Assembly (NCBI GenBank): GCA_023396415.1
Contig: JAEWWJ010000085.1
Location: forward strand, 1 to 30,243
Length of the DNA: 30,243 nt
Source: Bacteroidota bacterium
Lineage (GTDB): Bacteria; Bacteroidota; Bacteroidia; Bacteroidales; F082
Direction of reading: 5' to 3'
A program made the translations under genes and the position numbers. Numbering within the stretch: position 1 is the stretch's first letter; each line of letters opens with the position of its first letter. Below the pieces are notes generated by a model that was given only the letters and a program-made list of their open reading frames with translations, made no database searches and was not told the origin of the DNA. Below, one piece after another: positions 7,174 to 14,605 of this stretch.

Positions 7174-8835
7174 TTATTTGTACCCACCCATCAACTCTTT
7201 GGCGGTGGCACGGGCCGCTTCGGTAATTTGATCATCGCTGAGCATCTTGGCGATTTCATCAATTCTTTGTTGCTCACTCAGGTGAATGATAAGGCTTCGG
7301 GTTCTCTTGTCGTCATCACGTTTAAACACATGCAAATGCTGACTGGCTTTAGCTGCTATTTGAGGCAAATGTGTGATGGCGATCAGCTGGGTTTGCAAGG
7401 CCATGGTTGACATGATTCGACCAACTTTTGCTGCAATATCGCCCGAAACGCCTGTATCTATTTCATCAAAAATGATGGTTGGGATGCTTTTTTTTCCGCT
7501 CGTGAGACTTTTAATGGCCAGCATCAAACGCGATAACTCACCACCCGAGGCCACTTTAGCAATATCTTCGGGCCGGCTGCCTTTGTTGGCCGTGAACAAA
7601 AAACGCAACTGATCGGAGCCTGTAACCCCAAATTGATTCGACGATTCTAAGGCTGCTTCAAAACGTCCATTAGGCATCCCCAGTTGCGCGAGCAGTATGC
7701 GCACAGAACGTTCCATCTCCGGAATGACTTTGCGTCGCGACTGATGGACTTGTTGTGCTTTGTCTTCAAGTTTTCGCTCAATAACACGAAGGTTTTTGGT
7801 GAGCTGATCTATCGTAAAGTCTTTTTTGTCAATTTGCTCCAGCCTTTGCTCCAGCGCCGCTTGAACCGAAAGCAGCTCATCGGCTTCTTTCACACGGTGC
7901 TTGGCCATTAAATGGTGTAACAAAGAAATCCTGATATTGATTTTTTCCAGCTCTTCCGGATCGAAATTTATCTTTGCTTCGGTTTTTTCAACATCTGAAA
8001 AAATGTCTTTTATTTCAACGATGGCAGTCTCCAAACGCTCTGCCAACTTGTGCATCTCGGGCAGGTAGCGGGAGGTTTTGATCAGCTGGTATTGGGCGTC
8101 GCGCAACAGCAACAAAGCGCTGGGTTCGGCCCTGTTCAAGAGTTCAGCAATTGCAAACAAGCCGGTCCGAATTTCTTCGGAATGGGTGAGCGATTCAACA
8201 TTTTGGGCCAGCTCATTGTATTCGCCCTGTTTGAGGTGTGAGCTCGTCAGTTCCTCTAATTGGAAGCGTAAAAGCTCAAGTTCTGTTGCATTTTCGGCGG
8301 CCGTATTTTTCAGTAGATGTAGTTCATTTTTGGCGTGCTGCCATTTTTCAAAAATTTGAACGTATTCGCGCAGCAGGTTGTCGTTGTTGGCCAGACCATC
8401 AATGATTCCCAATTGAAAAGCCGAAGTAGTCAGATGAAGGCTATCGTGCTGCGAATGAATGTCAACAAGAAACTCACCTAACGACTTCAATATGTTGAGG
8501 TTAACCGGACTGTCATTGATGAAGGCCCTCGATTTTCCTGAAGGACTTATTTCGCGTGTGATGATACATTCTGGGTCATATTCGAGGTCATTTTCCGTAA
8601 AAAACGGTAGCAACGATAGGCCTTCGATGTTGAAAATAGCCTCGACCAAGCACTTGTTGTTTTTGTCGTGCAACACATTGGTTTCGGCACGGCTTCCCAA
8701 CACAAGTCCCAATGCTCCAAGCAGAATAGACTTTCCGGCTCCTGTCTCTCCTGTGATCGCAGTAAAGCCATTCTTGAACTCTATTTCAAGGTGGTCAATG
8801 AGGGCATAATTGGAAATACGTAGTCGGCGCAGCAT
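7174..8835 (-). CDS. recN: DNA repair protein RecN
   Basis: 553 residues, the usual RecN length. RecN is an SMC-like ATPase acting in double-strand-break repair. Walker A GETGAGKS is at 29-36. DIHSQHDSL follows near 125, then a long central helical and coiled-coil part (about 160-390), the ABC signature VASGGELSRLMLAIK, Walker B TIIFDEIDTGVSG and the switch region AITHLPQIAAKA. It is the last gene of the bamD-rpoZ-coaBC-porD-recN run, 47 bp after the PorD-like gene. No internal promoter is obvious. Confidence 0.97.
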   Translation of the reverse strand: MLRRLRISNYALIDHLEIEFKNGFTAITGETGAGKSILLGALGLVLGSRAETNVLHDKNNKCLVEAIFNIEGLSLLPFFTENDLEYDPECIITREISPSGKSRAFINDSPVNLNILKSLGEFLVDIHSQHDSLHLTTSAFQLGIIDGLANNDNLLREYVQIFEKWQHAKNELHLLKNTAAENATELELLRFQLEELTSSHLKQGEYNELAQNVESLTHSEEIRTGLFAIAELLNRAEPSALLLLRDAQYQLIKTSRYLPEMHKLAERLETAIVEIKDIFSDVEKTEAKINFDPEELEKINIRISLLHHLMAKHRVKEADELLSVQAALEQRLEQIDKKDFTIDQLTKNLRVIERKLEDKAQQVHQSRRKVIPEMERSVRILLAQLGMPNGRFEAALESSNQFGVTGSDQLRFLFTANKGSRPEDIAKVASGGELSRLMLAIKSLTSGKKSIPTIIFDEIDTGVSGDIAAKVGRIMSTMALQTQLIAITHLPQIAAKASQHLHVFKRDDDKRTRSLIIHLSEQQRIDEIAKMLSDDQITEAARATAKELMGGYK

Positions 8836-8882
8836 AGGCTTAAAAGCTTTAGCGCAAAAGTAGCTATTCTTTATCCAATGTA

Positions 8883-9782
8883 CTAATTGGCGATAATTTT
8901 TTCGTACTTGGAGGCGTTGGAAGGATCTACTTCACGCATGATATTGGCCACTTTGGTTTTTTCCTGCGGACTGCCTTTTGAAAAGATATTGATAATTTCG
9001 TCGCGTTTGGCATCGGTTAAAAGCTGCAAAAAGAACAAATCGGACCGCGATTTTTTAGTTTGCTCAAGGTAGGAGAGGGCAGTGGCAATATTGGCGCGGC
9101 CCTCGTCTTGGTTGTCGGCCATAACGTCTAAGCCGGTGCGGTGATATTCGTAGAGGAACTGACGAAGTCCGCGGTAGGCCGGATTGCGCAAGTTTTCTAC
9201 CAGCCAGTAGCGGTTTCGGTTACCATCAAAGGCTTTCCAGCCGCGCTCATTGGCATTTTGGGCGCTGTTTACGATGTTTTCGGCAGCAGTAAAAAACGCA
9301 TCTCCGCCATTGAGGGAGTAGCTATCGAAATCTAAACCCAACATGATATAGGCATAAAAGGCAAATGTGGCGGTGAGGTTGGAACTAAAGGCGTTGTCGG
9401 AAAACTCCAAAGGCTGCGACTCGAGATATCGGAACTGTATGTTTTCGTCAATGAAGTTGAGCTGTACAGAGTTATATGAGGTTTTATAAATTGGGCGTTG
9501 CAACACCACGTTGAGTGTTCCTTTGTATTCATCCGATGATAGACGTTCACGAACGGTCAGCATCATGGTACATTCAATACGTTCTAAGTTTTTGATGTTG
9601 ACATTGGTCCATTTGCGGTTGTTCATGAACTCATACAATGCCGATTGTAACGATTCAAAAACGCGTCTGTCAGTGCCTTCAATGGTAGGTGCATTCACGC
9701 TTACGCTCACTAAAAACTCTTGACCGTGGCTTTTAACCCCCATCAATAAGGCCAAAATCATCCAAATAAATCCTTTTTTCAT
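8883..9782 (-). CDS. porD: DUF4835 family protein, PorD-like (type IX secretion)
   Basis: 299 residues with a signal peptide (MKKGFIWMILALLMGVKSHGQ), so periplasmic or outer-membrane associated. Family features are the QEF..VSVNAP start, then RIECTMMLTV, then GTLNVVLQRPIY, NTVQLNFIDE-type residues (here SVQLNFIDENIQF), and DALF-type residues near DFDSYSLNGGDAFFTAAENIVN. As I recall, this family (DUF4835) is annotated as T9SS protein PorD and sits between coaBC and recN in many Bacteroidota, as here. A role in T9SS agrees with two sorting-domain cargo proteins in this window. The exact biochemical role is not established by the sequence, so the symbol is tentative. Confidence 0.82.
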   Translation of the reverse strand: MKKGFIWMILALLMGVKSHGQEFLVSVSVNAPTIEGTDRRVFESLQSALYEFMNNRKWTNVNIKNLERIECTMMLTVRERLSSDEYKGTLNVVLQRPIYKTSYNSVQLNFIDENIQFRYLESQPLEFSDNAFSSNLTATFAFYAYIMLGLDFDSYSLNGGDAFFTAAENIVNSAQNANERGWKAFDGNRNRYWLVENLRNPAYRGLRQFLYEYHRTGLDVMADNQDEGRANIATALSYLEQTKKSRSDLFFLQLLTDAKRDEIINIFSKGSPQEKTKVANIMREVDPSNASKYEKIIAN

Positions 9783-9830
9783 CGGCGGTTTCGTGATTTG
9801 ATACAGCTTATAAACTGTTTAAAAGTGGTG

Positions 9831-11042
9831 TTATTGTGTTTTTTTGAATAAAAGGCCGGCAATGGCTTCTGCAATGTCAGCTGCAACTTCTTTTTTGCTT
9901 TTTAGCGGTAGTGTGTGGCTTTTTTCGTTGGTATCAATTAAAGTGACCTTATTGGTGTCGTGCATAAAACCTGCTCCGGCATCGGATAGTTGGTTCAACA
10001 CTATCAAATCGAGGTTTTTATTGCGTAGCTTGTGTGTGGCGTTTTCAACACCATGATCGGTTTCTAAGGCAAAACCAACTAAAAATTGCGCAGCCGTTTT
10101 CTTTTGACCTAAAGCTTTCAGAATATCTTGTGTTCTTTCCAACTCAAGCGACCAAACCGTATCTTTTTTCTTGATTTTAACCTCAGCTGTCTTTTTTGGT
10201 TTGTAGTCGGCAACCGCGGCACTCATTATGGCAATGTCAGCATTCTCGAAGAGATACAAACAGTTTTGATACATTTCTTCTGCTGTTGTTACAGGGTAAA
10301 CAGTTATGCTGCTGTTGTTTACATTTAGAGCGGTAGGTCCTAAAACCAAGTCAACGCAAGCTCCTTGTTCCGCAAAAGTTTGTGCGAGTGCCACGCCCAT
10401 TTTTCCGGAGCTGTGGTTTCCAATGAACCGCACTGGGTCAATGGCCTCAAAGGTTGGACCGGCCGAAATCAATACTCGCTTTCCTATAAAACGTTGGCCC
10501 AGCTTAAAATGCGACCGAATAAGGTCGAACATCATCTGAGGTTCTTCCATACGACCTTCTCCACATAGTCCGCTGGCCAACTCGCCTTTGGTGGGTGCAA
10601 TGATCTGATGACCGCGAGCTTCTAAAATGTGCAGATTTTGCTTTGTGCTGGGATGCTTGTACATATCAAGATCCATTGCGGGTGCAATCATCACCTTACA
10701 ACGGGCTGATAAGTAAACAGTGATTAGAAAATTATCGGCTATGCCATGTGCCATTTTTGCCATGCTGTTGGCGGTGGCCGGAGCGATAAGAAGCAGGTCG
10801 GCCCACAGTCCCAGATCAACATGGCTGTCCCATTCGCCTGTTGCAGCGTCGAAAAAACCTGTATGCACAGGATGACCCGATAAAGTGGCGAGAGTTAGGG
10901 GCGTAACAAAGTCTTTTGCGTTTGGGGTAAGAATGACCTGAACCTCAGCTCCTACCTTTTTGAGCAGGCGGATGAGCAACGGAATTTTGTAGGCAGCAAT
11001 TCCAGCTGTGATTCCGATCAGGATTTTCTTGCCTTGCAGCAT
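9831..11042 (-). CDS. coaBC: Bifunctional phosphopantothenoylcysteine decarboxylase / phosphopantothenate-cysteine ligase
   Basis: 403 residues. It makes 4'-phosphopantetheine from phosphopantothenate and cysteine, two consecutive steps of coenzyme A synthesis. The N-terminal flavoprotein domain (CoaC) starts KKILIGITAGIAAYKIP and contains APATANSMAKMAHGIADN and the active-site Cys in ASGLCGEGRMEEP. The C-terminal ligase domain (CoaB) starts near 188 with KRVLISAGPTFEAIDPVRFIGNHSSGKMG and contains the lysine-rich KIKKKD. Both halves are complete. It lies 15 bp after rpoZ and 48 bp before the PorD-like gene, as part of one operon. Confidence 0.97.
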   Translation of the reverse strand: MLQGKKILIGITAGIAAYKIPLLIRLLKKVGAEVQVILTPNAKDFVTPLTLATLSGHPVHTGFFDAATGEWDSHVDLGLWADLLLIAPATANSMAKMAHGIADNFLITVYLSARCKVMIAPAMDLDMYKHPSTKQNLHILEARGHQIIAPTKGELASGLCGEGRMEEPQMMFDLIRSHFKLGQRFIGKRVLISAGPTFEAIDPVRFIGNHSSGKMGVALAQTFAEQGACVDLVLGPTALNVNNSSITVYPVTTAEEMYQNCLYLFENADIAIMSAAVADYKPKKTAEVKIKKKDTVWSLELERTQDILKALGQKKTAAQFLVGFALETDHGVENATHKLRNKNLDLIVLNQLSDAGAGFMHDTNKVTLIDTNEKSHTLPLKSKKEVAADIAEAIAGLLFKKTQ

Positions 11043-11057
11043 CGGCTTTTGGAGTTG

Positions 11058-11390
11058 TTAGAAATCGCTGTTTTCCTTGTGGGGATTGCGGTAGTAGATT
11101 TGATCGTTCAAAAATTCATGCACCGAGATGAGGGTAGGTTTCGGAAGTTTTTCGTAAAACTTGGCTAACTCAATTTGCTCGCGGTTTTCAAAAATTTCTT
11201 CTAAGTTGTCGGAGGTGGAGCTAAATTCAGCAATCTTTTTGCCCAACTCATCTTTTAACTCGGCTGAAATTTGATTGGCACGTTTGGATAAAATGGCTAC
11301 AGTTTCATAAATGTTGCCGGTGCCTTTATAAAACTGGTCTTTTTGACGGGTAACAGCAGTGTTTTCCGTTTTTACTTTTTTGAAATCCAT
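11058..11390 (-). CDS. rpoZ: RNA polymerase omega subunit (Rpb6-like)
   Basis: 110 residues. The core ETVAILSKRANQISAELKDELGKKIAEF matches the omega/Rpb6 fold, which helps assemble RNA polymerase. The N-terminal extension (MDFKKVKTENTAVTRQKDQFYKGTGN) and the C-terminal tail ending in HEFLNDQIYYRNPHKEN are the Bacteroidota form. Its place between bamD and coaBC is conserved in the phylum. Only 12 bp separate it from the bamD stop, so it is co-transcribed. Confidence 0.9.
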   Translation of the reverse strand: MDFKKVKTENTAVTRQKDQFYKGTGNIYETVAILSKRANQISAELKDELGKKIAEFSSTSDNLEEIFENREQIELAKFYEKLPKPTLISVHEFLNDQIYYRNPHKENSDF

Positions 11391-11402
11391 ATTGAGAAAG
11401 TG

Positions 11403-12197
11403 TTAATTAACGATTTTTTTTCGAGCTTTTTCGTGGATAGGCTCTAATGATTTTAGATAAACGCTTTCGGGATATTGAAAACGAAGGTTATTGAATGATT
11501 CGATGGCGGCTTCGTATCGCTCCCTCTTTTTTTCGGGGATGCTTTTTTCGGCATATTCGTAGTTGGCCAGCACCATATTTTGCAGCACCTCTTCACCTCT
11601 TTCAGTATCGGGGAAGCGTTTCAAAAGGTTTTGAAATGAGGTGATGGCTGCCTGATAATCACTCATTTTATAATACAATAAGGCGATATTGTAGTCTTTT
11701 TCTTCGAGTTTGGCCCTTAAATCATCAATCAATTTGTTGCTTTCGGCTACCCTTTCACTTTTCGGATATTGATCGGTGAAGGCTTGTAACTCTTTAATAG
11801 CGAGATAGGTATTGGATTGATCGAGGCTGGGCCGTGGTGAATCGAGATAGTAGCAATAGGCGTTCATAAACAAACACTCCTCGGCTCGTGCCGAGGTAGG
11901 GTAGGTTTGCGCGTGTTTTTTAAAATAAAAACTGGCTACGGTATAATCTTTCAGGTAGAAGTAGGAGTAAGCCATGCGGAAACTAATTTCTTCGCCTTTG
12001 CCGGTGCCGCGATAGGCCGACTGCAAAAGGTCGAAAAGTTCGAGCGAACGCGAATAATCTTTCTTTTCAAACAAATCTATGGCAGCATCATACTTCATTT
12101 CATTGTCGGTACTTTTTAGCAATTTTTGGTATTTACTGCAAGAACCTAAGCTGAAAACAAGGATGATTACGGATAAAAAGAGCAGTTTCTTCATCAT
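11403..12197 (-). CDS. bamD: Outer membrane assembly lipoprotein BamD
   Basis: 264 residues. A lipoprotein signal peptide ends in the lipobox LGSC with Cys20, so the mature protein is lipid-anchored. It then has repeated TPR-type helix pairs (YDAAIDLFEKKDYSRSLELFDLL, then FRMAYSYFYLKDYTVASFYFKKHAQTYP, then YKMSDYQAAITSFQNLLKRFPDT), as in BamD of the BAM complex that inserts beta-barrel proteins. Two ATGs (12197 and 12194) are adjacent and either may be used. The promoter box ends 4 bp before the first ATG, so the message is probably leaderless. First gene of the bamD-rpoZ-coaBC-porD-recN operon. Confidence 0.94.
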   Translation of the reverse strand: MMKKLLFLSVIILVFSLGSCSKYQKLLKSTDNEMKYDAAIDLFEKKDYSRSLELFDLLQSAYRGTGKGEEISFRMAYSYFYLKDYTVASFYFKKHAQTYPTSARAEECLFMNAYCYYLDSPRPSLDQSNTYLAIKELQAFTDQYPKSERVAESNKLIDDLRAKLEEKDYNIALLYYKMSDYQAAITSFQNLLKRFPDTERGEEVLQNMVLANYEYAEKSIPEKKRERYEAAIESFNNLRFQYPESVYLKSLEPIHEKARKKIVN

Positions 12198-12201
12198 GGC
12201 G

Positions 12202-12232
12202 CAAAATTACATCTTTTTTGTGTTGACCCAAA
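12202..12232 (-). promoter_or_regulatory. Promoter of the bamD operon (TTTG-N19-TAATTTTG)
   Basis: The minus strand carries TTTG (12232-12229), exactly 19 bp, then TAATTTTG (12209-12202). This is a full match to the Bacteroidota -33/-7 consensus. The box ends only 4 and 7 bp before the two ATGs of bamD. Confidence 0.72.
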
Positions 12233-12338
12233 CGCTTTGAATATGTTTTTATTATCCATGAATTTTACTATCGTTTGCACGTGCATTGGGGTTGTTTTCA
12301 CTTTTTGTCGGCAAATGCTATGATGCACCACATTTTGT

Positions 12339-12346
12339 TACCTTTG
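12339..12346 (+). promoter_or_regulatory. Candidate -7 promoter box for the oxoamine synthase gene
   Basis: TACCTTTG matches TAnnTTTG and lies 27 bp before the ATG at 12374. Transcription from it would start near 12353, downstream of the longer in-frame start at 12275, so it also decides the start. A convincing -33 is missing. Confidence 0.5.
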
Positions 12347-12373
12347 CGCACTAACAATTTAAGCATACTTGCA

Positions 12374-13615
12374 ATGGATGTTTTTGATAAATGCACAACA
12401 AATATGGGCCCTTTAGGCCAATATGCGGATCAAACCGAAGGTTATTTTATGTTTCCAAAATTAGAAGGAGACATCAGTAACAAGATGATTTTTAGGGGCA
12501 AAGAACGCCTGATTTGGAGTTTAAACAACTATCTTGGCTTGGCTAACCACCCGGAAGTTCGAAAAGCCGATGCTGATGCTGCTGCGGCCTATGGAATGGC
12601 TTATCCGATGGGCGCCCGAATGATGTCGGGACAGTCGAACTACCACGAGCAGCTGGAAAACGAGTTGGCTGCTTTTGTAGGTCGAGAAGCTGCCTATCTG
12701 TTAAATTATGGATATCAAGGAATGATTTCAGTGATCAATTCAATGGTAGATCGTAAAGATGTGATTGTGTATGATTCGGAAGCCCACGCCTGCATTATTG
12801 ATGGGATGCGTTTGCATTTCGGGAAACGTTTTGTTTATCCACACAATAACATCGCGAACCTCGAAATACAACTTAAACGGGCTAAAAGAATGACCGAAGC
12901 CACCGGTGGCGGCATTTTGGTAATTACCGAAGGAGTATATGGGATGTCGGGCGACCTGGGGAAACTCAAAGAAATTGTTGAGCTGAAATCAAAATACAAC
13001 TTCCGGTTGTTGGTTGACGATGCGCATGGTTTTGGTACAATGGGAGCCACAGGAGCCGGCACTGATGAACATTTCGGAGTGCAAAAAGAAGTTGACCTTT
13101 ATTTTGGAACTTTTGCCAAATCCATGGCCGGAATTGGTGGTTTTATTGCCGGTGAAAAAAAGGTGATCAAATATTTAATGTACAATATGCGGTCGCAAAT
13201 TTTTGCCAAATCCCTGCCCATGCCCATGGTGATTGGTGCGTTGAAGCGACTTGAATTGCTTCGCGACCAACCTGAGCACAAAGAAAAATTGTGGGTCATT
13301 GTGAATGCCCTACAAAAAGGTTTGACAGAAGCCGGTCTCGACATTGGAAACACCGAATCGCCTGTTACGCCGGTGATGTTGAATGGAACTGTGGGCGAAG
13401 CCACCCAAATTACTTTTGACTTGCGCGAGAATTACAATATTTTTTGTTCTATCGTTTCATACCCCGTTGTACCCAAAGGCGTTATTTTGCTGCGGTTGAT
13501 ACCAACCGCCGTGCACACCCTCGATGATGTGCGCTATACTATTCAGGCGTTTAAAGAGGTCAAAGAAAAACTCGATAGAAAAGCCTATTCTGAAGAAATG
13601 GCCACTATCGGATAA
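12374..13615 (+). CDS. PLP-dependent alpha-oxoamine synthase (serine palmitoyltransferase/KBL-like)
   Basis: 413 residues from ATG 12374; the frame is open further up to 12275 but that stretch contains the promoter box. Alpha-oxoamine synthases join an acyl thioester to an amino acid with loss of CO2. Visible PLP residues are His138 in DSEAHAC, Asp215 and His218 in VDDAHGFGTMG, and Lys249 in FGTFAKSMAGIGG, with ARMMSGQSNYHEQLE in the substrate region. In Bacteroidota such enzymes make sphingoid bases, and relatives make sulfonolipid precursors (cysteate acyltransferase) or 2-amino-3-oxobutyrate. The sequence alone does not choose between these. A DDAH rather than DEAH motif and an N-terminal extension (MDVFDKC to MFPKLEG) are noticeable. 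Followed by a strong terminator, then a membrane protein gene. Confidence 0.88.
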   Translation: MDVFDKCTTNMGPLGQYADQTEGYFMFPKLEGDISNKMIFRGKERLIWSLNNYLGLANHPEVRKADADAAAAYGMAYPMGARMMSGQSNYHEQLENELAAFVGREAAYLLNYGYQGMISVINSMVDRKDVIVYDSEAHACIIDGMRLHFGKRFVYPHNNIANLEIQLKRAKRMTEATGGGILVITEGVYGMSGDLGKLKEIVELKSKYNFRLLVDDAHGFGTMGATGAGTDEHFGVQKEVDLYFGTFAKSMAGIGGFIAGEKKVIKYLMYNMRSQIFAKSLPMPMVIGALKRLELLRDQPEHKEKLWVIVNALQKGLTEAGLDIGNTESPVTPVMLNGTVGEATQITFDLRENYNIFCSIVSYPVVPKGVILLRLIPTAVHTLDDVRYTIQAFKEVKEKLDRKAYSEEMATIG

Positions 13616-13632
13616 CGACCCTTCATAAAATG

Positions 13633-13667
13633 AGAAAGCTTGTCTTTTTTTTTTTGACAAGCTTTCT
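13633..13667 (+). terminator. Intrinsic terminator after the oxoamine synthase
   Basis: A perfect 12-bp stem, AGAAAGCTTGTC (13633-13644) with GACAAGCTTTCT (13656-13667), an 11-T loop, then TTCTTTT. It lies 17 bp after the stop and ends only 19 bp before the next start codon. Confidence 0.88.
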
Positions 13668-13686
13668 TTCTTTTAATACATACGAA

Positions 13687-14511
13687 ATGCAATCCTTATC
13701 AAGGAAAAATTTCTGGATCATTGCGGTCAATTCGTTGGCCTCCTACGTGTTGGCCTATCTGTTTATTTTCTATGTCAACCAGCTATCGTACGTTTTAACT
13801 GCTGGGATGTTCAACTACCAAATAACGGTGGATTATGCCACTTACTTTTTTCATGTAGAACCCTACCAGTGGACGCATGATGCCGTTTTTGTGATTTTTT
13901 CATCGGGATACATTTTGACGTTCATCTTCGGCATCCTTTCATTGCTGGCTTTTTTTAGTTTAAGTGGTAGTTCCGTGCCTGTTAAAGTGTTCTTTTTTTG
14001 GATGGTGATGCACAGCAGCAATTATGTTTTTGGTGGTTTGCTGTTGGGAAATATGCTTACCGAGGGCATTGGCCATGTGTTCAACTGGATGTATTTGGTG
14101 GATACTTCGCGTTTAATCATATCGTTGGTTGGCTTCTTTGGTTTGGTCATGACATCGCTTTTTGCTGTGCGTATTGTAGCCATTTCGGCTGATTCTTATT
14201 TCAGTAAATTCAACGAACGGATGGGACCTTTTTTCATCACAGCCCAAGTGCTTGTGCCGTTTGTTTTAGGCGCTATCATCATGTTTTTTTATTTTTATCC
14301 AAAAAACATGTTTCACGAACGCTTCGGATGGATCGTATTGGCTGTGATGGTTTTTATCTTTTTTATGAGCACCCGTTTCATTGATGCCTTGTATTTTGAG
14401 GAAGACGAAAACAGAACCATTCGCCCCATGAAAGGGTTGATTGTTTTTACGCTTATTTTTCTTGTAGTATCACGTGTAGCCTTGCAATATGGCATTTCAT
14501 TCAGTTGGTAA
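13687..14511 (+). CDS. Seven-helix integral membrane protein of unknown function
   Basis: 274 residues from ATG 13687. A longer start at 13630 was rejected because its first residues (MRKLVFFFLTSFL) are only the translation of the terminator hairpin. About seven membrane segments are visible: FWIIAVNSLASYVLAYLF, VFVIFSSGYILTFIFGILSLLAF, VFFFWMVMHSSNYVFGGLLLG, LIISLVGFFGLVMTSLFAV, FFITAQVLVPFVLGAIIMFF, WIVLAVMVFIFFMSTRF and GLIVFTLIFLVVSRVAL. HSSN within helix 3 and the short acidic loop EEDENR are the only polar features that stand out. I do not recognise the family. It follows the oxoamine synthase on the same strand but is separated from it by a terminator, so shared function is only a guess. 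A bidirectional terminator closes it. Confidence 0.75.
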   Translation: MQSLSRKNFWIIAVNSLASYVLAYLFIFYVNQLSYVLTAGMFNYQITVDYATYFFHVEPYQWTHDAVFVIFSSGYILTFIFGILSLLAFFSLSGSSVPVKVFFFWMVMHSSNYVFGGLLLGNMLTEGIGHVFNWMYLVDTSRLIISLVGFFGLVMTSLFAVRIVAISADSYFSKFNERMGPFFITAQVLVPFVLGAIIMFFYFYPKNMFHERFGWIVLAVMVFIFFMSTRFIDALYFEEDENRTIRPMKGLIVFTLIFLVVSRVALQYGISFSW

Positions 14512-14567
14512 GCAATGCAAGATGCGCGATTAAACAATTGATTGGATAATACTTATGCTTATTATTT

Positions 14568-14605
14568 AAAAAATCGCCGCTTGCATTTGCAAGCGGCGAT
14601 TTTTT
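14568..14605. terminator. Bidirectional terminator
   Basis: A near-perfect palindrome: six A and TCGCCGCTTGCA on the left, TGCAAGCGGCGA and six T on the right, with about a 4-nt effective loop. A and T tracts on both sides serve the plus-strand membrane protein gene and the minus-strand TonB receptor gene, whose stop codon directly adjoins it. Confidence 0.93.

Noticed and set aside
12275..12373. N-terminal extension of the oxoamine synthase from ATG 12275
   Set aside because: The stretch contains the TACCTTTG promoter box and overlaps the divergent bamD promoter region; the protein family begins near MDVFDKC.
13630..13686. N-terminal extension of the seven-helix protein (MRKLVFFFLTSFL)
   Set aside because: It is the translation of a 12-bp terminator stem with its T loop, not a plausible protein start.
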